In this document: positions 10,031 through 19,028 of the stretch, piece after piece
How positions within the stretch are numbered: position 1 is the first letter of the stretch
Layout: each line of letters starts with the position of its first letter
Assembly: GCF_014191355.1 (NCBI RefSeq)
Contig: NZ_JACHWM010000008.1
Coordinates: 182,292 to 246,291 of the forward strand
Direction of reading: 5' to 3'
From: Methylobacterium sp. R2-1
GTDB lineage: Bacteria; Pseudomonadota; Alphaproteobacteria; Rhizobiales; Beijerinckiaceae
Length of the DNA: 64,000 nt
The notes under the pieces: model-generated
What the model was told of the DNA's origin: nothing
Database searches by the model: none
The model's input: the letters and a program-made list of their open reading frames with translations, nothing else
Translations under genes and position numbers: made by a program

Positions 10031-10176
10031 GCGTACTCGCGCCGACCGAACCGGCACCCGTCTCAGTACTCTGCATCGGCTGGCGGGACGATGGCATGGG
10101 GAACGAGCATGGGTGCGGCCGCTTTCATGTCATGAATCGCGCGCCTCGGAATGCGCCACCGGAGAAGCCTCGATCC

Positions 10177-10620
10177 ATGCGCCCTGCCATGCGCCCCGCC
10201 CTCGCCACCCTGCTCCTGCTCGGCACCGCCTCGGGCGCCGCCGCCGATCCGTACGGGTATGCATATGGGTACGGCGAGAGCGGGTACCGCTTTGCCGGCC
10301 CGGTGGTCGAGGGCGCCTATCTCGGCGCGCCGTTCACGCGGCTTCCCAGCACGAGCCGGATCGTACCGCCGGCCTGGGGTTACGGCACCTACGGCGTTCC
10401 CACCGTCGCCGGCATCCGCGACACTCCCGTCGCGCGCCCCACGCTCACCGTGATCGAGCGACAGGGCGCCGTCGGAAGCCGCCTCCCGGTCCGGCGGCCC
10501 AGTGCTCGCGTCCTCACGAAGGATCCCAAGGGAGGCTGGACCGATCCGGGACCCCGCTCCGAAGGTGAGAGAGGCGGCGCGCAGGTGGTCTCGGTCCGGG
10601 TACCGGCCCGCGCCCGATAG
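10177..10620 (+). CDS. Secreted Tyr/Gly/Pro-rich protein
   Basis: A 147-residue protein with signal peptide MRPAMRPALATLLLLGTASG (cleavage near GAAADP) and a mature region rich in Tyr, Gly and Pro (YGYAYGYGESGYRFAGPVV), then a basic tail. Exported; function unknown. The start at 10177 has GGAGAA ten bases upstream; a second ATG at 10189 is possible. Reading frame upstream of 10177 has no signal peptide and is not believed. It is the second small exported protein in a row, but the 146-base gap does not prove an operon. Confidence 0.65.
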   Translation: MRPAMRPALATLLLLGTASGAAADPYGYAYGYGESGYRFAGPVVEGAYLGAPFTRLPSTSRIVPPAWGYGTYGVPTVAGIRDTPVARPTLTVIERQGAVGSRLPVRRPSARVLTKDPKGGWTDPGPRSEGERGGAQVVSVRVPARAR

Positions 10621-10737
10621 TCCCGAGCATGCGGCGATTCAGGGCGCCCTCGCCCTCCCGCCACAGGCGCATCTCTAGACGGCCCCTTAACTTGTCTTGC
10701 GCACAATCTCCCTCGATCAGCGGGGGGGCCCAGCGCC

Positions 10738-11634
10738 GTGCACATCGTCATCGTGGATTCGAGCCGCGTCGACCTGCGGATCGTGGCCGGCATGCTCGAA
10801 CCGCGGGGACATGTGGTGACGCAGTTCACCGATTCCGCCGAGGCCCTGGCCTATGTCACCGACCATCCGAAGGTCCGCGCCCTGATCACCAGCCTGGAAG
10901 TCCGGCCTCTGAGCGGGCTGGAGCTGTGCTGGTCTGCCCGCCTGCTCTCCGAGTCGAGCCGCCCGCTCTCGATCATCGCCATGTCTTCGGCCCGCAACGC
11001 CCGCAACCTCGCCGAGGCGCTCGACAGCGGCGCCGACGATTTCATCGACAAGCCGCCAGGGGCCGAGGAATTGCAGGCGCGCATGCGGGCTGCCGAGCGC
11101 CTCACCACTCTTCAGAGCGACCTGATCCGGCTCGCCGAGAGCGATCCGCTCACCGGTTTGCTCAACCGCCGCGCCTTCCTGCACCGCACGCAGGAGGCCG
11201 CCAACAAGGCCGGCGCGTTCGGACATCTCTGCGCCGTTCTCCTGGACATCGACCACTTCAAGCACATCAACGACGAGCACGGGCACGACGTGGGCGACGC
11301 GGCGATCAAGGCGGTGGCCGGGCTGATCGAGGCGGAGGGTATTGCCGGGCGCCTGGGCGGCGAGGAGTTCGCGCTGGCGCTCGCCGGGCAACGCCTCACC
11401 GATGCCGAGGCTACGGCCTCCCGTCTGCGCCTCAAGGCGTCCGACCTGCGCATCCGCTCGGCCAAGGGGCCGGTGCGCCTCACCTGCAGCTTCGGCGTCA
11501 GTGAGTGGTCCGAGGGCGAAACCATCGACGGCCTTCTGAAGCGGGCGGATATCGCCCTCTATGAGGCGAAGACCACGGGACGTAATCGTGTGGTCTCGGC
11601 GATGACGGACCTCGTCCTCGCCCGGACAGCCTGA
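10738..11634 (+). CDS. Receiver-GGDEF diguanylate cyclase with degenerate receiver
   Basis: A 298-residue PleD-like protein that should make the second messenger cyclic di-GMP. Residues 1-120 form a response-regulator receiver fold; residues ~135-290 form a GGDEF domain with the intact active-site motif RLGGEEF (GGEEF at 207-211) and the upstream metal site LLDIDHFKHIND. No RxxD inhibitory site precedes GGEEF. In the receiver the phospho-acceptor aspartate position is Ser52 (ITSLEVRPLSG), while Lys105 in DKPP is kept, so classical phosphorylation should be impossible. The start is GTG at 10738, giving MHIVIVDSSRVD, the proper beginning of the receiver. Confidence 0.9.
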   Translation: MHIVIVDSSRVDLRIVAGMLEPRGHVVTQFTDSAEALAYVTDHPKVRALITSLEVRPLSGLELCWSARLLSESSRPLSIIAMSSARNARNLAEALDSGADDFIDKPPGAEELQARMRAAERLTTLQSDLIRLAESDPLTGLLNRRAFLHRTQEAANKAGAFGHLCAVLLDIDHFKHINDEHGHDVGDAAIKAVAGLIEAEGIAGRLGGEEFALALAGQRLTDAEATASRLRLKASDLRIRSAKGPVRLTCSFGVSEWSEGETIDGLLKRADIALYEAKTTGRNRVVSAMTDLVLARTA

Positions 11635-11872
11635 CCAGCGAACGCTCCGCGGTTCCCCCTCACCCGCGCCGCAACGGAAAACGGCTCGATTCCGGTCGTC
11701 TCCGCAGTTCCGGGCAATTCCCCGCAGTCCCGAAGCGGGACGGTCGCTGTCAGGCGGCTCCGCGAGGGGACGTTTTGGCGCCTGAATCAGCCCTAAGCCG
11801 CTGGAACGACTCTTGTTCTTCTCCGTCCGCACAAGCCGCACCGTTCTGCGGCGGGACGAGAGGGGGAGCGGC

Positions 11873-12571
11873 ATGAGTCAAGTCGTCAGTCACACCGCAG
11901 GCCACATCGCCAGCAGGGCCATCGAGCTGTTGATCGTCGACGAGGCGGCCAGGCTGGATGATCGGATGCGGGCCGGGCTGGAGCACGCGCCGGCCCTGCG
12001 CACCATCGGCGAGGACGATCTCACCCGCGGCGGCCCGATGTCGGCCGTGGCCCTGGTCCCCGTGGACGGCGCGCGAACGGAGTCCGACTGTGCCCGGATC
12101 GCGACCTTGCGCGAAGGGCGACCCTGGCTGCGGGTGCTGGCCGTGTTCCGGACCCTCGACGCGCAGACGATGAACCGGCTGATCGCGGCTGGCACCGACG
12201 CCTTCGTCGGTGCGGGCACCCCGGCGGAGGACGTCTGTGCCAGCGTGCTCGCCCTCGCCAAGGGCGTGTCGCTCGTGCCGTCGGCCTCTGCCCGTTCCTC
12301 GGCCGAGGACCCGGTCATCGGCCTCACGCCCCGCGAGGCGGAGGTTCTGCGGTTCCTCAGCGCCGGCTTCAGCAACAAGGAGGTCGCTCGCCGGCTCTCG
12401 CTGAGCGTGCGGACAGTCGAGACCCACCGGCTGAACCTGCGCCGCAAGACGCAGACCGGCCGCTTGAAGGATCTCGTCACGCTCGCCCGCCAGCTCGGCC
12501 TCGCTCCGGTGATCGACACCGAGGCGCCGCGCAGCCCGGCCCGCCACGCTTCCCTCGCCGCACGGGCTTGA
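11873..12571 (+). CDS. LuxR-type transcriptional regulator
   Basis: A 232-residue regulator. The C-terminal ~65 residues are a LuxR/FixJ helix-turn-helix: GLTPREAEVLRFLSAGFSNK then EVARRLSLSVRTVETH. The N-terminal ~125 residues resemble a receiver by hydrophobic pattern (IELLIVDEAARLDDRM) but I see no phospho-acceptor aspartate in the expected VALVPVDGAR strand context with confidence, so it may be an atypical or pseudo-receiver. It starts at 11873 after AGGGGGAGCGGC. It lies 238 bases after the diguanylate cyclase on the same strand; a shared pathway is possible but unproven. Targets unknown. Confidence 0.85.
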   Translation: MSQVVSHTAGHIASRAIELLIVDEAARLDDRMRAGLEHAPALRTIGEDDLTRGGPMSAVALVPVDGARTESDCARIATLREGRPWLRVLAVFRTLDAQTMNRLIAAGTDAFVGAGTPAEDVCASVLALAKGVSLVPSASARSSAEDPVIGLTPREAEVLRFLSAGFSNKEVARRLSLSVRTVETHRLNLRRKTQTGRLKDLVTLARQLGLAPVIDTEAPRSPARHASLAARA

Positions 12572-12611
12572 CACCTTGACCGGGATCCGCCGCGTGGGAC
12601 GGGCGCGACGA

Positions 12612-12716
12612 GAGCCGTGTCCGACCTGATGGCATCAGGCCGGTGTCTCTCGGTCGTTGTTCTGACGCACATTCTTTCGGTGAATCAGTGGCCACTTCGC
12701 CGGAATGCGCTCTCAG
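12612..12716. repeat. Palindromic repeat, family A, copy 1
   Basis: Contains TCCGACCTGAT-GGC-ATCAGGCCGG followed by a 55-base part that matches the reverse complement of the repeat at 34.7 kb (TGACGCACATTCTTTC ... CACTTCGCCGGAATGCGCTC). It fills the gap between the convergent LuxR gene and cydA and may act as transcription end or as a REP-type element. Confidence 0.75.
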
Positions 12717-12731
12717 GCCGTCCGGGACCCG

Positions 12732-14147
12732 TCAGATCGTCCGCGCATCCAGCCGCTCATCCACCGCCGAGAGCGGCCGCTTGGGCTTGCGGCCGACATC
12801 CTCGCCCGGCACCGAGGGCTCGAACGGCTCCGGTCCTTTGCGCAGGAGCTTGGCAAGGTAGTAGCTGCCGAAGCCGAAGATGATCGCGTAGGCGATGATG
12901 AAGGCGATGAGCGAGGCCGTCACGGCCTGGGCGGTGAGCGGGGAATGGGCATCCGCCGTCTTGAGCTGGCCATAGACGATGTAGGGCTGTCGCCCGATCT
13001 CGGCGGTGAACCAGCCGAAGATCACCGCGCCGAAGCCCGAGGGCGTCATCAGCATGGCGCAGGTGAGAAAGACGCGGTTCGTGAACAGCGTGCCCTTCCA
13101 GCGCAGATACAGGCTCCACAGGCTCAAAAGCAGCATGGCCATCCCAATCGCGACCATGGCGCGGAAGGAATAGAACACCGGCCAGACCGGCGGACGCTTG
13201 TCCGGGGTCACGTCCTTGAGGCCCGGTACCACGCCGGAGAAGTCGTGGGTGAGGATGAAGGAGCCGAGCTTCGGGATGCCGATCTCGAAGTCGTTGCGCT
13301 CGGCCTCCATGTTCGGGATCGCGAACAGCAGCAGCGGCATGTTGGCCTGGGTGTCCCAGTTCGCCTCGATCGCCGCGAGCTTGGTCGGCTGGTGCTTGAG
13401 CACCCCGAGACCGTGGGTGTCGCCGACGAAGATCTGGATCGGCGTGAAGATCAGCGCGAACCACAGGGCCATGGACAGCGAGACCCGCGCGCCCTGCACC
13501 TTCTCCGGCGGCTCCTTGCGGGCACGCAGGATCATCCAGGCGGCCATCCCGGCCACCGCGAAGGCGGTGGTGAGAAAGCAGCCGAGCACCATGTGCGCGT
13601 AGCGGATCGGGAAGCTCGGATTGAAGATCACCTGCCACCAGTCGGTGGCGATCGCCCGGCCGTTCTCGATCGTGAAGCCCGCGGGCGTCTGCATCCAGGA
13701 ATTGGCGGACAGAATCCAGAAGGCCGAGATCAGGGTGCCGAGCGAGACCATGCAGGTCGCCAGGAAGTGCAGCCGATCTCCGACCCGGTCCCAGCCGAAC
13801 AGCATGATCCCGAGGAAGCCCGCCTCCAGGAAGAAGGCGGTGATGACCTCGTACTGGATCAGCGGGCCGAGCACGTTGCCGGTGAAGTCGGAGTAGCGCG
13901 ACCAGTTCGTGCCGAGCTGGTAGCTCATCACGATGCCCGAGACGACGCCGAGGCCGAAGGAGACCGCGAAGGCCTTCACCCAGAAGCGGTAGAGCACCCG
14001 GTACATCGGGTTCCTCGTCCACAGCCACTGCGCCTCCAACCGTACGAGGAAGGCGGCGAGGCCGATGGTGAAGGCCGGGAAAATGATGTGGAAGGCCATC
14101 GTGAAGCCGAACTGGATGCGCGAGAGCATCAGGGCGTCGAGTTCCAT
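12732..14147 (-). CDS. cydA: Cytochrome bd (CIO-type) quinol oxidase subunit I
   Basis: Inner-membrane subunit that binds quinol and haems b558, b595 and d; the complex reduces oxygen to water at high affinity. The 471-residue product has about nine helices and the expected haem-ligand contexts: SRIQFGFTMAFHIIFPAF at the N-terminus (His19, b595/d side), QYEVITAFFLEAGFLGIMLF (the GWDRV segment follows), YAHMVLGCF, and GWFTAEIGRQPYIVYG. The Q-loop is short, as in cyanide-insensitive (CioA) oxidases. The partner gene cydB, which normally follows directly, is absent: downstream comes a repeat and the convergent LuxR gene. It must be supplied from elsewhere, or this gene is an orphan. Confidence 0.95.
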   Translation of the reverse strand: MELDALMLSRIQFGFTMAFHIIFPAFTIGLAAFLVRLEAQWLWTRNPMYRVLYRFWVKAFAVSFGLGVVSGIVMSYQLGTNWSRYSDFTGNVLGPLIQYEVITAFFLEAGFLGIMLFGWDRVGDRLHFLATCMVSLGTLISAFWILSANSWMQTPAGFTIENGRAIATDWWQVIFNPSFPIRYAHMVLGCFLTTAFAVAGMAAWMILRARKEPPEKVQGARVSLSMALWFALIFTPIQIFVGDTHGLGVLKHQPTKLAAIEANWDTQANMPLLLFAIPNMEAERNDFEIGIPKLGSFILTHDFSGVVPGLKDVTPDKRPPVWPVFYSFRAMVAIGMAMLLLSLWSLYLRWKGTLFTNRVFLTCAMLMTPSGFGAVIFGWFTAEIGRQPYIVYGQLKTADAHSPLTAQAVTASLIAFIIAYAIIFGFGSYYLAKLLRKGPEPFEPSVPGEDVGRKPKRPLSAVDERLDARTI

Positions 14148-14437
14148 CGCTTCACCTTCCTGACCGTAAAGCGGCCGCGGTCCGAGCGCGGCAGCAGGCG
14201 TCGTGCGGTATGGCGTGCCGCAGCGATCTCTTCCCTCAACTGGCTTTCCGTGCCGTGGTTCGCGGCGCCGGGCGATTGAGATGAGCCATCGCAGAGTGGC
14301 GGCCTTCGCGGCCGGCGGCTTTATCGATCACCGTGGTTTCTCAATTGTCACGCCTTCCACGTCGAAGTATGTCGCATTTTACATTTATGTTAATCTCATA
14401 ACCGGAACATGGCCCACACGTAGACCGGGTCATCGCG

Positions 14438-15532
14438 ATGGCGGCACCAGCATCAGTTCCCTCCCGATACCAGGGCGCGGCCGCGCCGCAGCCGGATAGC
14501 AGGCCGACGACCGTCACGGAGCTGACCCGGGAAGTCGGCCGCATCGCCCAGGACCGGGTCGGGCGCATCCGGCAGATCACCGCCCAGGCGAAGATGCTGG
14601 CCCTCAACGCCCTGATCGAGGCGGCCCGTGCCGGGGAGCACGGGCGCGGCTTCTCGGTGGTGGCGCAGGAGGTGCGCGGCATCGGCGCCGAGATCGAGGC
14701 TCTGGCGCAGGAACTGGAGACGGGACTGACGACGCGGATCGCCGAGTTGCAGCAACGCGTCGATGCGATGTCGGCGAAGGCGGAAGGCGAGCGCTTGGTC
14801 GATCTCTCCCTCAACGCCATCGAGCTGATCGACCGCAACCTCTACGAGCGGACCTGCGACGTGCGCTGGTGGGCCACCGACGCTGCCGTAATTGCCTGCG
14901 CCGCCCGGCCGAACGGGGACGGCGCGATCGGGGCGGCCGACTACGCATCGCAGCGGCTCGGCGTGATCCTCTCGGCCTACACCGTCTACCTCGATCTCTG
15001 GCTGTGCGGCCGCGACGGGACCGTGCTCGCCAATGGCCGGCCCGACCGCTACCCGGGCGTGGGCGGGCGCAGCGTCGCGGGAGAGACCTGGTTCCGGGAT
15101 GCGATCCGGCTTCGAACCGGCGACGATTACGTGCCCGGCGAGGTCCGCCGCGAGGCGCAGCTCGGCGGCGCGCAGGTCGCGACCTATGCCGCCGGGATCT
15201 ACGAGACGGAGGGCGGACCGGCCTGTGGCGTTCTCGCCATCCATTTCGATTGGGAGGCTCAGGCGAAGGCCATCGTCGAGGGCGTGCGGATCGCTCGGGA
15301 GGACCGGGCGCGGACCCGCGTCGTCCTCGTGGATGCGCAGCGCCGCATCCTCGCCGCCTCCGATGGCAAGGGTGCCCTCACCGAGACGCTCGCCGTGAAC
15401 CTGAACGAACAGGAGAGCGGTCTCGTCCGCGATCCTCGCTCCGGCACCATGACGGCCTTTCACCGGACGCCGGGCTACGAGACCTATCGCGGGCTGGGCT
15501 GGTACGGCGCCATCGTCCGGAGTGGGGCGTGA
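14438..15532 (+). CDS. Soluble MCP-like signalling protein with C-terminal cache-like domain
   Basis: A 364-residue protein without membrane segments. Residues ~25-110 form a short methyl-accepting signalling helix pair with the conserved tip: AQAKMLALNALIEAARAGEH, then GRGFSVVAQEVRGIG, the CheA/CheW-contact region. Residues ~130-360 look like a sensory cache-type domain with WFRDAIRLRTGDDYVPGEV and a strand pattern ending in GVLAIHFDW. This order (signalling part first, sensor last) is the reverse of standard receptors. Being cytosolic, it should sense an intracellular cue. The ATG at 14438 is supported by the start of the helix pattern; no classical adaptation sites could be assigned with confidence. 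Confidence 0.75.
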   Translation: MAAPASVPSRYQGAAAPQPDSRPTTVTELTREVGRIAQDRVGRIRQITAQAKMLALNALIEAARAGEHGRGFSVVAQEVRGIGAEIEALAQELETGLTTRIAELQQRVDAMSAKAEGERLVDLSLNAIELIDRNLYERTCDVRWWATDAAVIACAARPNGDGAIGAADYASQRLGVILSAYTVYLDLWLCGRDGTVLANGRPDRYPGVGGRSVAGETWFRDAIRLRTGDDYVPGEVRREAQLGGAQVATYAAGIYETEGGPACGVLAIHFDWEAQAKAIVEGVRIAREDRARTRVVLVDAQRRILAASDGKGALTETLAVNLNEQESGLVRDPRSGTMTAFHRTPGYETYRGLGWYGAIVRSGA

Positions 15533-15549
15533 TCGGCTCCAAAACCGCC

Positions 15550-16752
15550 TCACGCCGCCCGGCGGCCTCCTGAGGCGCGCTTCGTGCCGTTCGGCCTCGC
15601 TTTGCGGCCTCCGGTCTGACGCGACGGCTCGATCGTCGCCGTGCCGTCCGTACCGCCTCCCTCGTCGGCAGCCTTCGTCGCCCGCTCCAACCGTCCCCGC
15701 AGCAGGCTCAGCACCGCCGCCTCCTCCGGGCGCAGTTCATCGAGGGCGCTCTTGAGCTCGCCCTCGACCGCCTCCTTCACCTGCAGGAGCATCCCGCCTT
15801 CGAGATAGCAGTCGAGAATTTGCGGGTGGATGTAGCACTTCCGGCAGATGGTCGGCGTGTTGCCGAGCCGCCCGGCCACCGACTCGATCGCCGCGCGAAG
15901 GTTCTTCTTGGCCTTGGCCGCGTTGTCGAACGCCTCGAACTCCCGCAGCGCCAGGGCGGCGAGCACCGTGCCGGCCCAGGTGCGGAAATCCTTGGCGGTG
16001 AAATCCTCGCCCGTGATCTCACGCAGGTAAGCGTTCACGTCGGAGGAGGTGACGTCGCGCCGCTCGCCCTCCTCGTCGAGATACTGGAACAGCTCCTGGC
16101 CGGGCAGGTCCTGGCAGGCCTTGACGATCTTGGCCACGCGGCGGTCGCGCACCGAGACCGACCATTCCTTGCCGCTCTTGCCCTTGAAGCGGAAGCGCAT
16201 CTCGGATCCGGCGATCTTCACGTGCGGATCGCGCAGGGTGGTGAGGCCGTAGCTCTTGTTGGAGCGAGCGTAATCGTCGTTGCCGACGCGGATCAGCGTG
16301 GTCTCCAACAGGTGGACCACGGTGGCGAGCACCTTTTCCCGGGGCAACCCGCGCTTGCCCATGTCGGCGTCGATCCGCGCGCGGATGCCCGGCAGCGCCT
16401 CGGCGAAGGCCATGATGCGGTGGAACTTCGAGGCCTCCCGCGCCTCGCGGAAGCGGGGATGGTAGCGGTACTGCTTGCGCCCTTTCTCGTCGCGACCGGT
16501 CGCCTGGATGTGGCCGTTGGGATGCGGGCAGATCCACACATCGGTGTAGGCCGGCGGAATCGCGAGGCTTTTGAGGCGGCCGATCTCCTCCGCGTCGCGG
16601 ACTGGAGCCCCCTTCGGATCGATGTACCGGAAACCCTTGCCGTTGCGCTTGCGCCGCAGGCCGGGCTTGGAATCGTCCACGTAGCGCAGGCCCGCCTCCC
16701 GCGCGGCCTCGCGGGGATCGACCACGCCGGCTCCGACCTCGTCCGACAGCAT
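15550..16752 (-). CDS. DNA topoisomerase IB (poxvirus/bacterial type)
   Basis: A 400-residue type IB topoisomerase that relaxes supercoils by nicking one strand through a 3'-phosphotyrosine. The catalytic tyrosine sits in CRKCYIHPQILD (about Tyr307); the fold's pocket residues are offered by NKSYGLTTLRDPHV, GKEWSVSVRDRRVA and TAKDFRTWAGTVLAA. The first ~90 residues match the bacterial TopIB N-terminal domain (GFRYIDPKGAPVRD, LAIPPAYTDVWICP). The C-terminus ends in a basic, probably disordered tail. It starts at 16752; the frame is open 26 codons further. It acts on the chromosome alongside the usual IA/II enzymes. Neighbours are functionally unrelated. Confidence 0.92.
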   Translation of the reverse strand: MLSDEVGAGVVDPREAAREAGLRYVDDSKPGLRRKRNGKGFRYIDPKGAPVRDAEEIGRLKSLAIPPAYTDVWICPHPNGHIQATGRDEKGRKQYRYHPRFREAREASKFHRIMAFAEALPGIRARIDADMGKRGLPREKVLATVVHLLETTLIRVGNDDYARSNKSYGLTTLRDPHVKIAGSEMRFRFKGKSGKEWSVSVRDRRVAKIVKACQDLPGQELFQYLDEEGERRDVTSSDVNAYLREITGEDFTAKDFRTWAGTVLAALALREFEAFDNAAKAKKNLRAAIESVAGRLGNTPTICRKCYIHPQILDCYLEGGMLLQVKEAVEGELKSALDELRPEEAAVLSLLRGRLERATKAADEGGGTDGTATIEPSRQTGGRKARPNGTKRASGGRRAA

Positions 16753-16835
16753 GACGCCCTCCCTGATCCGTGGGGCGACAACCGGGCGGGAGCCGGCGCT
16801 GTTCCGGAACGGGCCCCGTGCTATGGCCACGCACG

Positions 16836-17987
16836 ATGAATGCCTCCACAGCCTCTTACGCCGGCAAGAGCCTCGTCTTCGTCGTCACCGAGGATTGGTT
16901 CTTCGCCTCGCACTTCCTGCCGATGGCGCGCGCCGCTCTCGACATGGGCCTCTCGGTCGCGGTGGTGACGCGGGTGCGCGCGCACCGCGCCGTGATCGAG
17001 GCGGCCGGCATCCGCGTCGTGCCGCTGGAAACGGAGCGTTCCAGCCTCAACCCGATGGCGGCGGGCTACGCCGCGGGCCAGCTCTCGGGCATCCTGAAGG
17101 CCTTGAGCGCCGACATCGTCCACTGCGTCGCGCTGCGCGGCATCCTCGTCGGCGGCACCGCGGCGGCGATGGCCGGCATCCCGCGCCGCGTCTTCGCCCT
17201 GACGGGCCTTGGACTGCTGGGCGCCCGCGAGGACGCGACCGGGCGGCTGTCGCGGCTGGCGCTGAAAGGATTGATCCGCGGCCCGCTTGCGAGCCGGCAG
17301 ACCCGCTTCCTGTTCGAGAACCCGGACGATGCCCGCGCGCTCGGCCTCGACCCGTCCGACACCGCCGTGACCCTGGTCGGCGGCGCAGGCGTCGATCCCG
17401 ACACCTTCGCGCCGCGCCCGTTGCCGCCCCCGGCCTCGCTGAAGGTCGCCATCGTCGCGCGAATGCTGTGGTCGAAGGGCATCGACGTCGCGGTCGAGGC
17501 GGTGCGGCAGGCGCGCGCCGGGGGTGCGGCGGTGGAGCTGTCGCTCTACGGCGCGCCCGATCCCTCGAACCGCCGGGCGATCCCCGAGGCGACCCTGCGG
17601 GACTGGTCACGCGACGGCGTGACGTGGCACGGCCCGACCGGGGACGTCGCCGGTGTCTTCGCCGCCCACCATGTCGGCTGCCTGCCCTCCCGCGGCGGCG
17701 AGGGCCTTCCGCGTACACTGCTGGAGGCGGCCTCCTGCGGCCGGGCCATCCTCACCAGCGACGTGCCGGGCTGCCGCGACCTCGTGCGCGACGGCGTCGA
17801 GGGCCTGCTCGTGCCGCCGGGCGACGCCGCCGCGCTCGCCGTCGCGCTGACCCGGCTCGCCGCCGATCCGGCGCTCGTCGCGCGGATGGGCGCGGCGGCG
17901 CGGGCGCGGATTCTTGAGGGCGGCTATACGGAAGCCGCCGTCGCCGAGGCGGTCGCCGGGCTCTACGCGGAGCTTCTGGTCTCGTGA
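16836..17987 (+). CDS. Glycosyltransferase, GT4/GT-B type
   Basis: A 383-residue GT-B glycosyltransferase. The N-terminal acceptor domain begins KSLVFVVTEDWFFASHFLPM; the C-terminal donor domain has VAIVARMLWSKGIDVAVEA and the GT4 acidic motif ...PSRGGEGLPRTLLEAASCGR (the nucleotide-sugar binding E-x7-E), then GCRDLVRDGVEGLLVPPGD. It would add a hexose from a nucleotide donor to a lipid or polysaccharide intermediate at the cytoplasmic face; donor and acceptor cannot be read from the sequence. The start at 16836 gives MNASTASYAGKSLV. Its stop overlaps the GTG start of the next gene by four bases. Confidence 0.9.
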   Translation: MNASTASYAGKSLVFVVTEDWFFASHFLPMARAALDMGLSVAVVTRVRAHRAVIEAAGIRVVPLETERSSLNPMAAGYAAGQLSGILKALSADIVHCVALRGILVGGTAAAMAGIPRRVFALTGLGLLGAREDATGRLSRLALKGLIRGPLASRQTRFLFENPDDARALGLDPSDTAVTLVGGAGVDPDTFAPRPLPPPASLKVAIVARMLWSKGIDVAVEAVRQARAGGAAVELSLYGAPDPSNRRAIPEATLRDWSRDGVTWHGPTGDVAGVFAAHHVGCLPSRGGEGLPRTLLEAASCGRAILTSDVPGCRDLVRDGVEGLLVPPGDAAALAVALTRLAADPALVARMGAAARARILEGGYTEAAVAEAVAGLYAELLVS

Positions 17988-18634
17988 CGCCCATCCGCGA
18001 TCCCGTCCGCTTCATCCGCGAGCACACGGCTTTGCGCCCGGTGCCGCACGCCCCCGAGATCGTCCTGCACGTCGCCGACGAGGCCACCGCGCTCTGGCAG
18101 AAGACCGAGGACGAGTTGGAAGCGATCGGCCTGCCGCCGCCGTTCTGGGCCTTCGCCTGGGCCGGGGGACAGGCGCTCGCCCGCTACATCCTCGATCATC
18201 CCGAGACGGTGGCGGGGCGGCGGGTGGTCGATTTCGCCTCGGGCTCGGGGCTCGTCGCCATCGCTGCGGCAAAAGCCGGGGCGGCCCACGTCACCGCGAG
18301 CGATCTCGATCCGTTCGCGCTCCAGGCGATTCCGCTCAACGCCGCGGCCAACGGCGTGGCGGAGCGCATCACCACGGACGGCAGCGACCTGATCGGCACG
18401 GATGCGGCGTGCGTACTGGCTGCCGACATCTTCTACGAGCGCGACCTCGGCGCCGCGGTCGGCGGCTGGCTCGGCGACCTGCACCGGCGCGGGCGCACGG
18501 TGCTGATCGGCGATCCCGGCCGCAGCTACCTCCCCCGCGAGCGGCTGACCCCGGTGGCGACCTACGAAGTCCCAGTCACGCGTGACCTTGAGGATGCAGA
18601 GATCAAGCGATCGAGCGTCTGGCGCTTCATCTGA
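17984..18634 (+). CDS. Class I methyltransferase, ETFB-lysine methyltransferase-like
   Basis: A 216-residue SAM-dependent methyltransferase. Motif I is VDFASGSGLVAIAAAKAGA, motif II VTASDLDPFA, and the substrate-side segment ADIFYERDL; the PPPFWAFAWAGGQALARYI segment is typical of the METTL20/ETFB-lysine methyltransferase group of small proteobacterial enzymes. Likely substrate is a protein lysine, perhaps the electron-transfer flavoprotein, which is inference from family only. The GTG start at 17984 overlaps the stop of the glycosyltransferase gene (GTGA), which implies translational coupling. The two activities have no obvious common pathway. Confidence 0.85.
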   Translation: MTPIRDPVRFIREHTALRPVPHAPEIVLHVADEATALWQKTEDELEAIGLPPPFWAFAWAGGQALARYILDHPETVAGRRVVDFASGSGLVAIAAAKAGAAHVTASDLDPFALQAIPLNAAANGVAERITTDGSDLIGTDAACVLAADIFYERDLGAAVGGWLGDLHRRGRTVLIGDPGRSYLPRERLTPVATYEVPVTRDLEDAEIKRSSVWRFI

Positions 18635-19028
18635 ATTCGCGCCGGCCAATCCAGAGATTGCCAAAACCTGCATTCGGCAACGGTCCGCCCGACCTCGCCG
18701 CTCTATCGTTAATCCCTTGGGGAGGGACCCAGCAGGCGGCGGCGCAGCGTCGGCAGATGCAGGCGCGGCAGGTCGAGCAGCGACAGCAGCAAGCCCAAGC
18801 CCAGGTCCGGCAGGCAGCCAAGGCCCAGCGGCCGCCGCCGCCGCACCCCGCAGGTCTTCCTCCCGGAGCGCCGCATCCGCATGGCGGCTGCCACCCCGGA
18901 CATCCCTGCCATTGAGGCCGGCGCCGGCGTGACCGGCAGAGCCGGCGACGAAGGCCGGCTCCCTTGCGGGCTTGGCCCGGATCGCGCATCCGCCGGACAA
19001 CGGCTCGGCGGATGCGCGGCGGAAAACG
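18635..19028. other. Intergenic, Gln-codon-rich stretch without a believed gene
   Basis: About 390 bases. On the plus strand 18658-18915 could encode a Gln/Ala-rich 85-residue peptide from a TTG start, and the minus strand holds a Leu/Arg-rich frame. Neither has a ribosome binding site or recognisable domain, so I do not annotate them. Confidence 0.45.

Noticed and set aside
18658..18915. Gln/Ala-rich 85-residue frame
   Set aside because: TTG start, no ribosome binding site, low complexity and a competing frame on the other strand.
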